From Sandaracinus amylolyticus (lineage in GTDB: Bacteria > Myxococcota_A > Polyangia > Polyangiales > Sandaracinaceae): a stretch of DNA of 64,000 bases. Every line of letters starts with the position of its first letter. Position 1 is the stretch's first letter. The stretch covers positions 1,302,001 through 1,366,000 of the forward strand of contig NZ_CP011125.1 of assembly GCF_000737325.1 (NCBI RefSeq), given 5' to 3'. The notes beneath the pieces are model-generated. The model made no database searches. It was not told the origin of the DNA and saw only the letters and a program-made list of their open reading frames with translations. Made by a program: the position numbers and the translations under genes. Shown one piece after another: positions 53,562-62,736 of this stretch.

Positions 53562-53711
53562 CACGCGAGCGACTCTATCCCGCACGACGCGACGCGTCAG
53601 CGTCCCGGATCGCACGGTCCAGAACGGAAGTCACCGCACGCTCGACGCGTGATGGAGCGTCGTCCCTGCGACGACCCTGCGTCGTTCCGTCGCCTGCGCT
53701 AGGAGAGCCTG

Positions 53712-54071
53712 ATGACTCTCGTGGTGCAGTGTGAATTCAGAGCGCAGGCCGGCAGCGAGGCAGAGTTCCTACGGGTGGCGCGTGCGTTGGCGGCCGCCGC
53801 CGCGACCGAGCCAGGAACGTTGCGCTACCAGTGGTTCGTCACGCAGAAGCCCGGTCACTACTCGATCCTCGAGGAGTACGTCGACGCCGATGCGGCAGAG
53901 GCCCACAACCACCACGTGGGCTCGCTGCTCCGCGAGCTGTTCGCGGTGGCGGATCTGGTGTCGGCGACCCTCTACGGAGAGCTCAACCAGTACTTGCGAG
54001 ACTGGACCTCCGGCCGCGAGGGTGTTGCGGTCCACATGCCATTGACGCCGGCCCTCGAGGCACGCGCATGA
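53712..54071 (+). CDS. Antibiotic biosynthesis monooxygenase-type protein
   Basis: A 119-residue protein of the ABM/quinol-monooxygenase fold. LVVQCEFRAQAGSEAEFLRV opens it; EPGTLRYQWF, the His in KPGHYSILEEYVD and the HNHHVGSLL segment are family features. Such dimeric proteins oxidise quinol-like or aldehyde-type compounds without cofactor, or act in methylglyoxal handling. GGAGAG lies eight bases before ATG 53712. It faces the FAD/Rieske gene across 33 bases. Confidence 0.88.
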   Translation: MTLVVQCEFRAQAGSEAEFLRVARALAAAAATEPGTLRYQWFVTQKPGHYSILEEYVDADAAEAHNHHVGSLLRELFAVADLVSATLYGELNQYLRDWTSGREGVAVHMPLTPALEARA

Positions 54072-54104
54072 CGCACGAGGGCCGCCCGCTCGGCGGGTGA
54101 TGGA

Positions 54105-55712
54105 TCAGGTGCGCCGGAACGTCGGCTCCGTGAGGAAGTCGGGCGCCGAGCGCTCGTCTTCTTCGTCGACGCGCACCGGGATCGGCGTCATCGCTTCGTC
54201 GATCGGCTTGGTCGCGAGCGCGGTCGTCGCGGGCCCGTGCAGCACGCTGCCGTCGGTGTCGAAGCGCGAGCCGTGGCACGCGCAGTCCCAGCTGCGCTCG
54301 GCCTGGTTGAAGTGCACGAGGCAGCCGAGGTGGGTGCACACCGGCGAGACCGCGCTCAGCGTGCCGTGCGGGTCGCGGTAGACCGCGAGACGGCGCCCGT
54401 TCACGCGCACGATCTTGCCCTCGCCGCGCGCGACCTCGTCGACGCTCGCCGCCTCGGCCTGACCGAGCACCCAGTCCTTCGCGTAGTGGACCGGCACGTC
54501 GATCATCGTGTGCTTCACGAACTCCTGCGCCGACGCGAAGGGCTTGATGCGCCCCGCGGCGTAGAGATCGGCCCACGGCGAGACGCGGCCCATGATCGCG
54601 TCGGCGGTGATCATCGCGGCGATCGTGCCGAACGTCATGCCGTTGCCGCTGAAGCCGGTCGCGAAGTGCACGTGCTCGCCGGTCGGGCGCGTGCCGATGA
54701 ACGGCAGTCCGTCGACCGGCTCGTAGACCTGCGCCGACCATCGCAGCGCGGCGCCGCCGAAGCCGAAGCGCTCGAACACGTACTTCGCGAGCTCGTCGTA
54801 GTGGCGCTCGGTCTCGCTCTCGCCGCCGGTGCGGTGGTCGGAGCCGCCGATCACGACGAACGTCTTCCCGAGCACCGTCGCGTTGCGGATGTAGTGGTAC
54901 GGCTCGTAGGTGTCCCAGAAGAGGCCGGGCGCGCGCTCGATCGGGGCCTCGAACGCGAGCACGTACGAGCGGTACGGCGAGACCTTCGTCTGCAGGAAGT
55001 ACTTGTGGGGCGCGGCGTCGGTCGCGAAGAAGACCTTCTGCGCGCGGACCTCGTGGCCGCTCTCGAGGTGCAGCACGCACGGCTCGCCCTCGTCGACCGC
55101 GAGCACGCGCGTGTGCTCGAAGATCCGCGCACCGCGATCGCTCGCCGCGCGCGCCAGCCCGTCGAGGTACGCGCCCGCGTCGATCTGCGCCTGGTTCTCG
55201 TAGCGGATCGCGCGCGCGATGCGCTCGGCGTAAGGCAGCGGGATGCTCGGCTCCTCGGCGACGAGCAGGCCCGCGCGGCGCGACGCGGCGAGCTCCTTGC
55301 CGATCGTGTCGAGCCCCTTCGGATCGTCGTTCTCCGCGTAGAGCCAGCCCGGCACGCGCTCGAGCTCGCAGTCGATGCGATAGCTCGAGACGTTCAGCGC
55401 GATGCGCTCGATCGCGGCGCGGCTCGACTCCGCGACGAGGCGCGCGCCCTCCTTGCCGAAGCTCGACTCGAGCTTGTGGTAGCGAGTGTCGACGGCCTCG
55501 GTGAGGTGCGCCGTGGTTCCGCCCGTCACGCCCGAGCCGATCGTGCGCGCCTCGAGCACGCACACGCGCTTGCCCGCCTCGGCGAGCATCAGCGCGGCGG
55601 TGAGCCCGGTGATGCCGGCGCCGATGATCGCGACGTCGGTGTGGTGCTCGCCTTCGAGCATCGGAAAGCGAGGGTGCGGCGAGACGTTCCAGAGCGAGAC
55701 GGTCGACTTCAT
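54105..55712 (-). CDS. FAD-dependent oxidoreductase with C-terminal Rieske domain
   Basis: A 535-residue fusion. The N-terminal DAO-type FAD domain starts with DVAIIGAGITGLTAALMLAEAG, the dinucleotide-binding loop, and has VHFATGFSGNGMTFG late. The last 110 residues form a Rieske 2Fe-2S domain: CTHLGC and CACHGSRFD supply the two Cys-His pairs. The layout is that of amine or sugar oxidases in which the Rieske centre takes electrons from FAD. The substrate is unknown. Confidence 0.92.
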   Translation of the reverse strand: MKSTVSLWNVSPHPRFPMLEGEHHTDVAIIGAGITGLTAALMLAEAGKRVCVLEARTIGSGVTGGTTAHLTEAVDTRYHKLESSFGKEGARLVAESSRAAIERIALNVSSYRIDCELERVPGWLYAENDDPKGLDTIGKELAASRRAGLLVAEEPSIPLPYAERIARAIRYENQAQIDAGAYLDGLARAASDRGARIFEHTRVLAVDEGEPCVLHLESGHEVRAQKVFFATDAAPHKYFLQTKVSPYRSYVLAFEAPIERAPGLFWDTYEPYHYIRNATVLGKTFVVIGGSDHRTGGESETERHYDELAKYVFERFGFGGAALRWSAQVYEPVDGLPFIGTRPTGEHVHFATGFSGNGMTFGTIAAMITADAIMGRVSPWADLYAAGRIKPFASAQEFVKHTMIDVPVHYAKDWVLGQAEAASVDEVARGEGKIVRVNGRRLAVYRDPHGTLSAVSPVCTHLGCLVHFNQAERSWDCACHGSRFDTDGSVLHGPATTALATKPIDEAMTPIPVRVDEEDERSAPDFLTEPTFRRT

Positions 55713-55878
55713 CGAGGTTCCTCGGCGTGTGGAGCCGTCGCCGAGGCTGCGAGCTGCGTGCCACCGTCCTGGGCCGCGCGTGTGCTCGCGTCGCGCCGCG
55801 AAGCGTGGCGCGATGCGACCCTCCGGGGCGTTCCGCCCGCGCGATCACGGGGGAACGTCGGTTGCAGCGATCGCACGC

Positions 55879-56628
55879 GTGGCGAAGCGCGTACGCAGCA
55901 CCGAGAAGGGCGAGCCGGCGATCGAGCTCGTCGACTACGCGTCGCTCGAGGACGAGGTGCCGTGGAGCGCGGCGCCGTTCGTGCCGGAGAGCGCGTCGCT
56001 CGGCGTGCTGCGCGACGCGGTCGAGTCGTGCCGCGGCTGTCCGCTCTATGCGCGTGCGACGCACGGCGTGCTCGGTGTGGGCCCGGCGCGCGCCCGCGTG
56101 ATGCTCATCGGCGAGCAGCCGGGCGACCGCGAGGACGTCGAGGGCCTGCCCTTCGTCGGTCCCGCGGGGCGCGTGCTCGACGAGGCGCTCGAGGAGGCCG
56201 AGATCGATCGCGACGAGGTGTTCGTCACGAACGCCGTGAAGCACTTCAAGTGGGAGCCGCGCGGCAAGCGACGCATCCACCAGAAGCCGCGCGCGCGAGA
56301 GGTCGAGGCGTGTCGCCCGTGGCTCGAGGCCGAGCTCGCGCGGGTGCGTCCGCGCGCGCTCGTCGCGCTGGGCGCGACCGCGGCGCAAGCGCTGCTCGGT
56401 CGCGCGTTCCGCGTCACCAAGGATCGCGGCCGCGTGATCGCGAGCCCGCACGCGCCGATCGTGCTCGCGACACACCATCCGTCCGTCGTGCTGCGCGCCC
56501 CCGATGCGGCCTCGCGCGCCGCGCGACGCGCCGAGCTCGTCGCGGATCTCCGCGTGATCGCTGCACACCTGGGCGAGCCGTCGCGCAAGTCGCGCGAGGG
56601 GGATCGCATTCGCGCGCGCGAACCGTAG
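55879..56628 (+). CDS. udgX: UdgX-type uracil-DNA glycosylase
   Basis: A 249-residue family-4-like UDG superfamily protein. The uracil-binding motif is GEQPGDREDVEGLPFVGPAG (residues 78-97). The UdgX hallmark KRRIH occurs at 130-134; His134 corresponds to the His that in Mycobacterium smegmatis UdgX becomes covalently linked to the abasic site after uracil excision. Fe-S ligands C51, C54 and C145 are seen, with His122 where family 4 has Cys. ATG 55813 is an alternative start, adding 22 residues. It is divergent from the Rieske gene and sits ahead of a hybrid kinase. Confidence 0.92.
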   Translation: MAKRVRSTEKGEPAIELVDYASLEDEVPWSAAPFVPESASLGVLRDAVESCRGCPLYARATHGVLGVGPARARVMLIGEQPGDREDVEGLPFVGPAGRVLDEALEEAEIDRDEVFVTNAVKHFKWEPRGKRRIHQKPRAREVEACRPWLEAELARVRPRALVALGATAAQALLGRAFRVTKDRGRVIASPHAPIVLATHHPSVVLRAPDAASRAARRAELVADLRVIAAHLGEPSRKSREGDRIRAREP

Positions 56629-56666
56629 AATGGCGCGCCCCGCTCTCCGGGCGGAGCACCGCGCCG

Positions 56667-58523
56667 ATGCACGACGCCCTGCACATCCCGACGCTCGCCG
56701 CATGCTTCGGCGAGTCTGCCGAGGCGGTGTGGGTGATCCGGCGCGAGGGTCGTCCCTGGTTCGCCAACGCGGCTGCGGAGCGCAGCGCGAGCATCGGCGG
56801 CGCGGCGCTCGCTGCGAGCCTCGAGCGCGCGCGCGCGCTGGTGGTGGAGCGCGGCGAGAGCGCGCGCGTCGAGGTCGACACCGGCGTCGTGCGCGTGATG
56901 CGCGCGAGCCCGGTGCGCGACGCCGAGGGGCGCGTCGTCGCGGTCACGATCGTCGCGACGGTCCGCGACACGACGCGCGCGCCTTCGCCCGTCGAGCGCG
57001 AGCGCGCGCGGCTGCAGCGCATCATCGACCACGCGCCCGCGCTGGTCGCGATCCTGCGCGGGCCCGATCACGTCTACGAGCTCATCAACGAGCGCTTCAA
57101 GCAGACGATCCCCGAGGCGGGCTCGCTGATCGGCACGAGCGCGCGCGCACACCGCACCGATCTCGTCGCGCAGCAGTTCGTCGCGCGCCTCGATCACGTG
57201 CACAAGACCGGCGAGGCGTACGAGTCGGTCGAGGTGCCGCGCGTGGTCGAGCGCGAAGACGGCCCCGAGACGATCTACCTGACCTTCGTCTTCCAGCCGA
57301 TCCTGCGCGAGTCGGACCGCAGCATGGTCGACGGCGTCGTCACGTTCGCGTTCGACGTCACCGAGTCGGTGCTCGCGCGCAAGCAGGTCGAGGAGACGAG
57401 CCGCGCGAAGGACGAGTTCCTCAGCACGCTCAGCCACGAGCTGCGCACGCCGCTCAACGCGATCGTCGGGTGGTCGCACCTCCTGCGGACCGGCGCGCTG
57501 CAGGGCACGCAGATGCAGCGCGCGCTCGAGGCGATCGACCGCAACGCGAAGGTGCAGAAGCGGCTCATCGACGACCTGCTCGACTTCTCGCGGATGGTGA
57601 GCGGCAAGCTCGGCGTGAACGACGGAGTCGTCGATCTCGCGGAGCTCGTCACGACGGCGGTCGACTCGATCCGACCCGCCGCCGAAGCCAAGCGCCTGCA
57701 GCTCTCCACGCGCCTCGAGGCGCGCCCTCTGGTCTCGGGCGATCCCGATCGACTGCACCAGGTGATCGCGAACCTGCTCTCGAACGCGACGAAATTCACG
57801 GGGCCACGGGGACGCGTCGAGGTCGTGGTGCGCGCGACCGAGGATCGCGCGGAGCTCGAGGTGCGCGACGACGGAGTGGGCATCGACCCTTCGCTCCTGC
57901 CGCACGTGTTCGAGCGCTATCGACAGGCCGACGGATCGACGACGCGCCGTCACGGCGGGCTCGGCCTGGGGCTCGCGATCGCGCGCGCGATCGTCGAGAT
58001 GCACGGCGGCCGCATCGACGCGTGGAGCGAGGGCATCGGCCGCGGCACGATCATGCGGGTGTCGCTGCCGTGGTCGCTCGAGCCCGAGCGCGACGAGCCG
58101 GCGTCGGTCGGCGTGCGCCTGGCCGCCGGAGTGCCGCGCCTCGCGGGCGTGCGCGTCCTCGTGGTCGACGACGAGATCGACGCGTGCGTGCTCGCCGAGA
58201 CGGTCCTGCGGCGCGCGGGCGCGGAGGTGCGCTCGACCTCGACCGCCTCGCGCGCGCTCGACCTGCTGCACGAGGGCGAGGTCGACGTGCTGGTGTCGGA
58301 TCTCGGCATGCCCGAGCTCGATGGCTTCACGCTGATCCAGCGGGTGCGCGCGATGCCCTCGCCCGCGTGCCGCGTGCCCGCGGTCGCGCTCACCGGCTAC
58401 GCGCGCGCGGAGGATCGTGTCCGCGCAGTCGACGCGGGCTACGACGCGTTCCTGACCAAGCCGCTCGACGTGGACGCGCTCGCGCTCGCGGTCGCGCGCG
58501 CGGCCGGGCGCGTCGCCGAGTGA
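56667..58523 (+). CDS. Hybrid sensor histidine kinase with PAS and receiver
   Basis: A 618-residue soluble hybrid kinase. A short sensor region (1-105) and a PAS domain (115-240, AILRGPDHVYELINERFKQT) precede HisKA with SHELRTPLNAIVGW and an HATPase with NLLSNATKF, DDGVGID and GLGLGLAIARAIVEMHGG. The receiver has LVVDDEIDACV, VLVSDLGMPELDG and KPLDV. Its stop overlaps the next gene start by GTGA, so sensing is tied to the downstream operon. It is very similar in plan to 51321-53561. Confidence 0.93.
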   Translation: MHDALHIPTLAACFGESAEAVWVIRREGRPWFANAAAERSASIGGAALAASLERARALVVERGESARVEVDTGVVRVMRASPVRDAEGRVVAVTIVATVRDTTRAPSPVERERARLQRIIDHAPALVAILRGPDHVYELINERFKQTIPEAGSLIGTSARAHRTDLVAQQFVARLDHVHKTGEAYESVEVPRVVEREDGPETIYLTFVFQPILRESDRSMVDGVVTFAFDVTESVLARKQVEETSRAKDEFLSTLSHELRTPLNAIVGWSHLLRTGALQGTQMQRALEAIDRNAKVQKRLIDDLLDFSRMVSGKLGVNDGVVDLAELVTTAVDSIRPAAEAKRLQLSTRLEARPLVSGDPDRLHQVIANLLSNATKFTGPRGRVEVVVRATEDRAELEVRDDGVGIDPSLLPHVFERYRQADGSTTRRHGGLGLGLAIARAIVEMHGGRIDAWSEGIGRGTIMRVSLPWSLEPERDEPASVGVRLAAGVPRLAGVRVLVVDDEIDACVLAETVLRRAGAEVRSTSTASRALDLLHEGEVDVLVSDLGMPELDGFTLIQRVRAMPSPACRVPAVALTGYARAEDRVRAVDAGYDAFLTKPLDVDALALAVARAAGRVAE

Positions 58524-59794
58524 TCGCGCGGCACGTCGCGCCGGCGGTCGCGCTGTGTGCGCTCGCGGCGTCCAGCGCGCACGCCCACGGAGGGCGGCTG
58601 CAGACGCAGCACGTGATCGTCGAGGACGGGCGCGTCACGTCGATCGCGACGTTCGGCCTCCTCGCGCGCGACGCGCCCGATGCGCCGTTCCGCTGGACGT
58701 GCCAGGAGTCGATCCCCGACGCGGTCGCGGGCATCGCGACGCCGGGCGTCGTGATCGGCGAGCGCGTGCTGCTCGCGGGCAACTTCGGGATCGTGCGCGG
58801 CGAGCGGCGTGGGTGTGCGTGGTCGCGCGACGACGCGACGCGCGACCGCTTCGTGCCCGACGTGGTGCGTGCGCCCGACGGTGCGGTGCTCGCGGTGACG
58901 GGCGACGGCGGGCGCGAGAACCACGTGATGCGCAGCGACGACGGCGGCCTCTCGTTCGCGCCGGTCGGCGCGCCCCTGCCCGAGGGTCTGCTCGCCGATC
59001 GGCTGCGCGTCGCCGGCTCGCGCATCTACGTCGTCGGCACGACGCGCGAGGCAGGCTCGATCGCGCTGCGCGGCGCGATCGCTCGCAGCGACGACGCGGG
59101 CGCGACGTGGCGCGAGCTCGATCTCGGTGCGCTCGAGGACGACGAGCGCGTGGTGCGCGGCCTCGAGATCGAGCCCGGCGATCCCGACGTGCTCTTCGTG
59201 GTCGTGCAGGGCGCCGAGCACGACCGTCTCGTGCGCACGACCGACGGCGGCGAGACGTGGGCCGAGATCGTCACGCTGGCCGCGCTTCCCGGCCCGATCG
59301 AGCGTCCGTTCGCGCTCGCGCACGGCCTCGGCGGCGACGTGTTCTTCGGCAACACCGGCACGGGGCTCTCGGTGTTGCGCGCGAGCGGCGCGATCGATCC
59401 CGTCGACGAAGGCGTCTCGGTCGCGTGCCTCGCGCGCGACGGCGCGTCGATGTGGATGTGCGGCGACGGCCTGCTCGACGGGTTCGCGCTCGCGCGCTTC
59501 GCGCTCGACGCGCCCTACGCGCGCGAGCCGGCGCTGCGCTTCGACGAGATCGAGCGACGCGCGTGCGAGAGCGAGGTCGACTGCCTGTGCGACGCGTGGT
59601 GGAGCGACTTCCGCATCGAGGCGGAGCTCGATGGAGGGATCACTTCGTGCGACGCCGGCGCCGCGCCTCCACCGCGTGGCGGTGGATGTGCGTGCTCCGT
59701 CCCTGCGAGTGCGCGTGGCTCGTGGCCGCTCGCTCTCGGAGGAATGGTGAACATCGCGCTGCTCGCGTTGCGCCGGGCGAAGCGCGCGTGTTAA
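58520..59794 (+). CDS. Exported BNR/Ycf48-like repeat protein with MYXO-CTERM-like tail
   Basis: A 424-residue protein with a signal peptide (cleaved near AHAHG). The mature part has Asp-box/BNR repeats such as MRSDDGGLSFAPV, RSDDAGATWREL and RTTDGGETWAEI, which form a beta-propeller. The C-terminus is GGGCACSV, a hydrophobic helix (WPLALGGMVNIALLAL) and RRAKRAC: a MYXO-CTERM-type sorting signal with Cys-containing motif. It is the first gene after the hybrid kinase (overlap GTGA). Confidence 0.88.
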   Translation: MIARHVAPAVALCALAASSAHAHGGRLQTQHVIVEDGRVTSIATFGLLARDAPDAPFRWTCQESIPDAVAGIATPGVVIGERVLLAGNFGIVRGERRGCAWSRDDATRDRFVPDVVRAPDGAVLAVTGDGGRENHVMRSDDGGLSFAPVGAPLPEGLLADRLRVAGSRIYVVGTTREAGSIALRGAIARSDDAGATWRELDLGALEDDERVVRGLEIEPGDPDVLFVVVQGAEHDRLVRTTDGGETWAEIVTLAALPGPIERPFALAHGLGGDVFFGNTGTGLSVLRASGAIDPVDEGVSVACLARDGASMWMCGDGLLDGFALARFALDAPYAREPALRFDEIERRACESEVDCLCDAWWSDFRIEAELDGGITSCDAGAAPPPRGGGCACSVPASARGSWPLALGGMVNIALLALRRAKRAC

Positions 59795-59805
59795 GTCGGG
59801 CGCTC

Positions 59806-59880
59806 ATGCGACTCGCCGCATCGCTCGACGGTGGCGCGCACGACGATCACGACGGCGCACACGACGATCACGGCTCGTGA
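59806..59880 (+). CDS. Possible His/Asp-rich leader peptide
   Basis: A 24-codon ORF (MRLAASLDGG then AHDDHDGAHDDHGS) whose stop overlaps the next start by GTGA. It contains a 21-base direct repeat encoding AHDDHDG/AHDDHGS. Such a His-Asp stretch could chelate copper or zinc. Whether it is translated is unknown; it may be a coupling leader for the copper-protein operon. Confidence 0.35.
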   Translation: MRLAASLDGGAHDDHDGAHDDHGS

Positions 59881-60284
59881 CGGGCTCGCGCGCGATGCCG
59901 TCGATCGCGGTGCTCCTCCTCCTCGCGTGCGGCGGTGACGGAGATTCGCCGCGCTGCGACGACGCGGGCCTGCCGAGCGCGTGCGAGGACGTGCCGGTGC
60001 CCACGTACGAGGCGCTCCATCGCGACGTGCTGCGACCGAGCTGCGGGCGCGACGGTCCGAGCTGTCACGGCGAAGGCAGCCGCATGCCGCTCTCGTTCGT
60101 CGACGTCGAGGCCTCGCGCGACGCGCTCCTCGAGCACTACGTCGTGCCCGGCTCGCTCGCGTGCAGCGAGCTGTTCCGACGAGTAACCTCGGACGAACCG
60201 TTCGTCCGGATGCCCCCTGCCGAACCGCTCCCGGAGGCCGCTCGATGTGCGATCGCACGCTGGATCGAGGCCAGCGCTCCCTGA
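59877..60284 (+). CDS. Lipoprotein with cytochrome-like Cys motif
   Basis: A 135-residue lipoprotein with lipobox LLLLAC. The segment DVLRPSCGRDGPSCHGEG keeps a Cys-His pair but with seven residues between the two Cys residues, as in Planctomycete-type cytochrome c-like domains rather than a standard CxxCH. VRMPPAEPL near the end is typical of the same domains. It starts at GTG 59877 overlapping the leader peptide stop and its own stop overlaps mbnP (TGATG). Confidence 0.75.
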   Translation: MTGSRAMPSIAVLLLLACGGDGDSPRCDDAGLPSACEDVPVPTYEALHRDVLRPSCGRDGPSCHGEGSRMPLSFVDVEASRDALLEHYVVPGSLACSELFRRVTSDEPFVRMPPAEPLPEAARCAIARWIEASAP

Positions 60285-61123
60285 TGCTGCGTCTCTTCGC
60301 TTCGCTGATCCTCACGCTCTCGCTCGCGTCGTGCGACGGTGAGGAGGCACGACGCCCGGTGACGATCGATCTCGAAGGTCGCGTCGGCGATCGCGCGTTC
60401 GAGTGCGGTGGCGCGTACGAAGGGATCGGCACCACGTCGAGCACCTTCACCGCGCTCGACTTCCGCTTCTACGTGCACGACGTGCGCGTCGTGCTCGAGG
60501 GCGGCGAAGAGGTCCCGGTGCAGCTCGAGGACGACGGCGTCTGGCAGACCGTGTCCTCCGAAGGCGGCGGCATCGCGCTGATCGACTTCGAGGACGGCGA
60601 CGGCTGCGAGGGCGGCAACGCGCCGACGAACACGCAGCTCGTCGGCACGATCCCGGATCGCGACGGCGCGATCACCGGCGTGCGCTTCCGACTCGGCGTG
60701 CCCGAGGCGCGCAACCACCTCGACTCCGCGACCGCGCCGTCGCCGATGAACCTCAGCTCGATGTACTGGGGCTGGCAGGGCGGCTACAAGTACGTGCGCA
60801 TCGAGGGCGCGAGCACCGGGCAGAGCTCGTGGCTGCTCCACCTCGGCGCGACCGGCTGCAGCGGCGACGCGCGCATGGGCACCCGCACCTGCACCGCGCG
60901 CAACGAGGGCTCGATCGCGCTCGACGCGTTCGATCCCGCGCGCGACGTGATCGTCGCGGACCTCGCGTCGATGCTCGCGACGAGCGACGTCGACGCCGAC
61001 GCCGGCGGCGCGCCGGGCTGCATGTCGGACGCCGACGACCCCGAGTGCGCCGTGCTCTTCGACGCGCTGGGCGTGACGGGCGACGCGCAGTCGCTCTTCC
61101 GCGTCGAGGCGCGCAACGAGTGA
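60284..61123 (+). CDS. mbnP: MbnP family copper-binding lipoprotein
   Basis: A 279-residue lipoprotein (lipobox LASC, Cys17) of the MbnP or metallo-mystery-pair four-Cys family. [12 protein letters not shown] (100-111) with [10 protein letters not shown] and [16 protein letters not shown] (160-175) are the family motifs. Cys residues at 41, 108, 192 and 203 and further ones near 260 are seen. In Methylosinus, MbnP binds copper and one conserved Trp is oxidised to kynurenine by MbnH; W162 or W164 are the likely equivalents. The start overlaps the upstream gene and the stop overlaps mbnH, both as TGATG. Confidence 0.92.
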   Translation: MLRLFASLILTLSLASCDGEEARRPVTIDLEGRVGDRAFECGGAYEGIGTTSSTFTALDFRFYVHDVRVVLEGGEEVPVQLEDDGVWQTVSSEGGGIALIDFEDGDGCEGGNAPTNTQLVGTIPDRDGAITGVRFRLGVPEARNHLDSATAPSPMNLSSMYWGWQGGYKYVRIEGASTGQSSWLLHLGATGCSGDARMGTRTCTARNEGSIALDAFDPARDVIVADLASMLATSDVDADAGGAPGCMSDADDPECAVLFDALGVTGDAQSLFRVEARNE

Positions 61124-62253
61124 TGCGACGGGCGAGCATCGCGCTCGTCGCGCTGGTGATCGGGCTCGGCTGCGAGGAGCGCAGCGGCTGGCAGTGGGAT
61201 CTGCCCGCGGGCTTCCCCACGCCCCGCGTGCCCGAGGACAACCCGATGAGCGCCGAGAAGGTCGAGCTCGGGCGCTTCCTCTTCTACGACGTGCGCCTCT
61301 CGGGCAACGAGACGCAGTCGTGCGCGAGCTGTCATCGACAGGATCTCGCGTTCACCGACGGCGTCGCGGTCTCGACCGGCTCGACCGGCGATCTCACGCC
61401 GCGCGGATCGATGTCGCTCGTCAACGTCGCTTACGTGCCGACGCTGACGTGGGCCAACCCCGCGCTCGTCTCGCTCGAGGACCAGGCGCTCGTTCCGATG
61501 TTCGGCGAGCACCCGGTGGAGCTCGGCCTCTCGGGCCGCGAGGACGAGCTGCTCGCGCGCCTGCGCGACGCCACGCTGCCGACCGGCGCGACGTATGGCG
61601 AGCTCTTCGCCGCTGCGTTCCCGGGCGAGGGCGATCCGATCACCGTCGCGAACGTCGTGCGCGCGCTCGCGAGCTTCGAGCGCTCGATCGTCAGCGCCCG
61701 CGCTCCGTACGATCGCTGGGCGCACCAGGGCGACGAGAGCGCGATGAGCGAGTCCGCGCTGCGCGGGATGGATCTCTTCTTCTCGGAGCGCCTCGAGTGC
61801 TTCCACTGCCACGGTGGGTTCAACTTCACCGACTCGGTGGCGCACGACGGGCAGCCGCTCCCCGAGAACGGGTTCCACAACACCGGGCTCTACAACGTCG
61901 ACGGGCGCGGCGGCTATCCGGAGACCAACCGCGGTCTCTACGACCACACCCGCGATGCGCGCGACATGGGCCGCTTCCGCGCGCCGAGCCTTCGCAACGT
62001 CGAGCTGACCGCGCCGTACATGCACGACGGCTCGATCGCGACGCTCGACGAGGTGCTCGATCACTACGCCGCGGGCGGACGCACCGTCGACGGCGGGCCG
62101 AACGCCGGCGTCGGCGCGGAGAGCCCGCTCAAGAGCATCTTCCTGCACGGGTTCGAGCTGACGACGCAGGAGCGCGAGGACGTGCTCGCGTTCTTGCGCA
62201 GCCTGACCGATCGCGAGGTGCTCACCGATCCGCGCTTCGCGGATCCGTTCTGA
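61123..62253 (+). CDS. mbnH: MbnH family di-haem enzyme
   Basis: A 376-residue di-haem protein related to MauG and cytochrome c peroxidase, predicted periplasmic lipoprotein (LGLGC, Cys17). Two CxxCH sites, at 67-71 (CASCH) and 226-230 (CFHCH), bind the haems. [19 protein letters not shown] is the conserved distal region. MbnH oxidises a Trp of MbnP to kynurenine through a bis-Fe(IV) state. Start at 61123 overlaps the mbnP stop, so both are coupled. Confidence 0.94.
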   Translation: MRRASIALVALVIGLGCEERSGWQWDLPAGFPTPRVPEDNPMSAEKVELGRFLFYDVRLSGNETQSCASCHRQDLAFTDGVAVSTGSTGDLTPRGSMSLVNVAYVPTLTWANPALVSLEDQALVPMFGEHPVELGLSGREDELLARLRDATLPTGATYGELFAAAFPGEGDPITVANVVRALASFERSIVSARAPYDRWAHQGDESAMSESALRGMDLFFSERLECFHCHGGFNFTDSVAHDGQPLPENGFHNTGLYNVDGRGGYPETNRGLYDHTRDARDMGRFRAPSLRNVELTAPYMHDGSIATLDEVLDHYAAGGRTVDGGPNAGVGAESPLKSIFLHGFELTTQEREDVLAFLRSLTDREVLTDPRFADPF

Positions 62254-62258
62254 GTCAT

Positions 62259-62304
62259 TTCTGCGCGACGCCTACTTCTGCGCGATGCCTACTTCTGCGC
62301 GACG
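62259..62304. repeat. 17-bp tandem repeat at a gene 3' end
   Basis: TTCTGCGCGACGCCTAC-type units start at 62259, 62276 and 62293. The third covers the last codons and stop of the minus-strand receiver gene; the other two repeat them beyond the stop. The repeat fills the 35-base gap between mbnH and that gene. Confidence 0.8.
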
Positions 62305-62693
62305 ATGTCGCGCAGGGTGCGCGCGAGGTCGAACGGATCGACCGGCTTGATCAGCACGCAGTCCCAGAGACGCTCTTCGTTCTCGCGCGCGCTCGTGTGC
62401 CCGGTCATCGCGACCAGCGCGACGTGATCCGCGGTGCCCGTCGAGCGCAGCTTCCGCGCGAGGTCCTCGCCGCTCATCGCGCCGAGCGTCAGATCGATGA
62501 TCGCAGCGCGCGGCGGCTCCGACTCCATCGCGTCGAGCGCGTCCTCGGCGCGCGCGAAGTCGCGGACGGCGAACCCCTGCAGCCGCAGCACCTCCGCAGC
62601 GACCTCGCGCGTGTCGTCGTGGTCGTCGACGATGACGACGTCCATCGGAGCGCCGTCTTCGTTCTCCGTTCCGCCTGCCAAAGTATTCACCAT
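62289..62693 (-). CDS. Stand-alone response regulator receiver
   Basis: A 134-residue single receiver domain. VVIVDDHDDTREV carries the acidic pocket, AAIIDLTLGAMSGEDLA the phosphoacceptor Asp, VAMTGHTS the switch Thr and LIKPVDPFDL the Lys. No output domain is attached, so it would pass phosphate to another protein. It is followed after 43 bases upstream by a second receiver gene. Confidence 0.9.
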   Translation of the reverse strand: MVNTLAGGTENEDGAPMDVVIVDDHDDTREVAAEVLRLQGFAVRDFARAEDALDAMESEPPRAAIIDLTLGAMSGEDLARKLRSTGTADHVALVAMTGHTSARENEERLWDCVLIKPVDPFDLARTLRDIVAQK

Positions 62694-62736
62694 CTGGTCC
62701 CGTCCTTTACCATCACAAGGGCACCGCGCCGCGCGC

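Noticed and set aside
51093-53702. 869-codon plus-strand ORF
   Set aside because: Antisense to the hybrid kinase gene at 51321-53561; the translation is Arg/His/Asp-rich without motifs.
54237-58523. 1428-codon plus-strand ORF
   Set aside because: It is the hybrid kinase (from 56667) joined in frame to antisense of the FAD/Rieske gene; high GC removes stops by chance.
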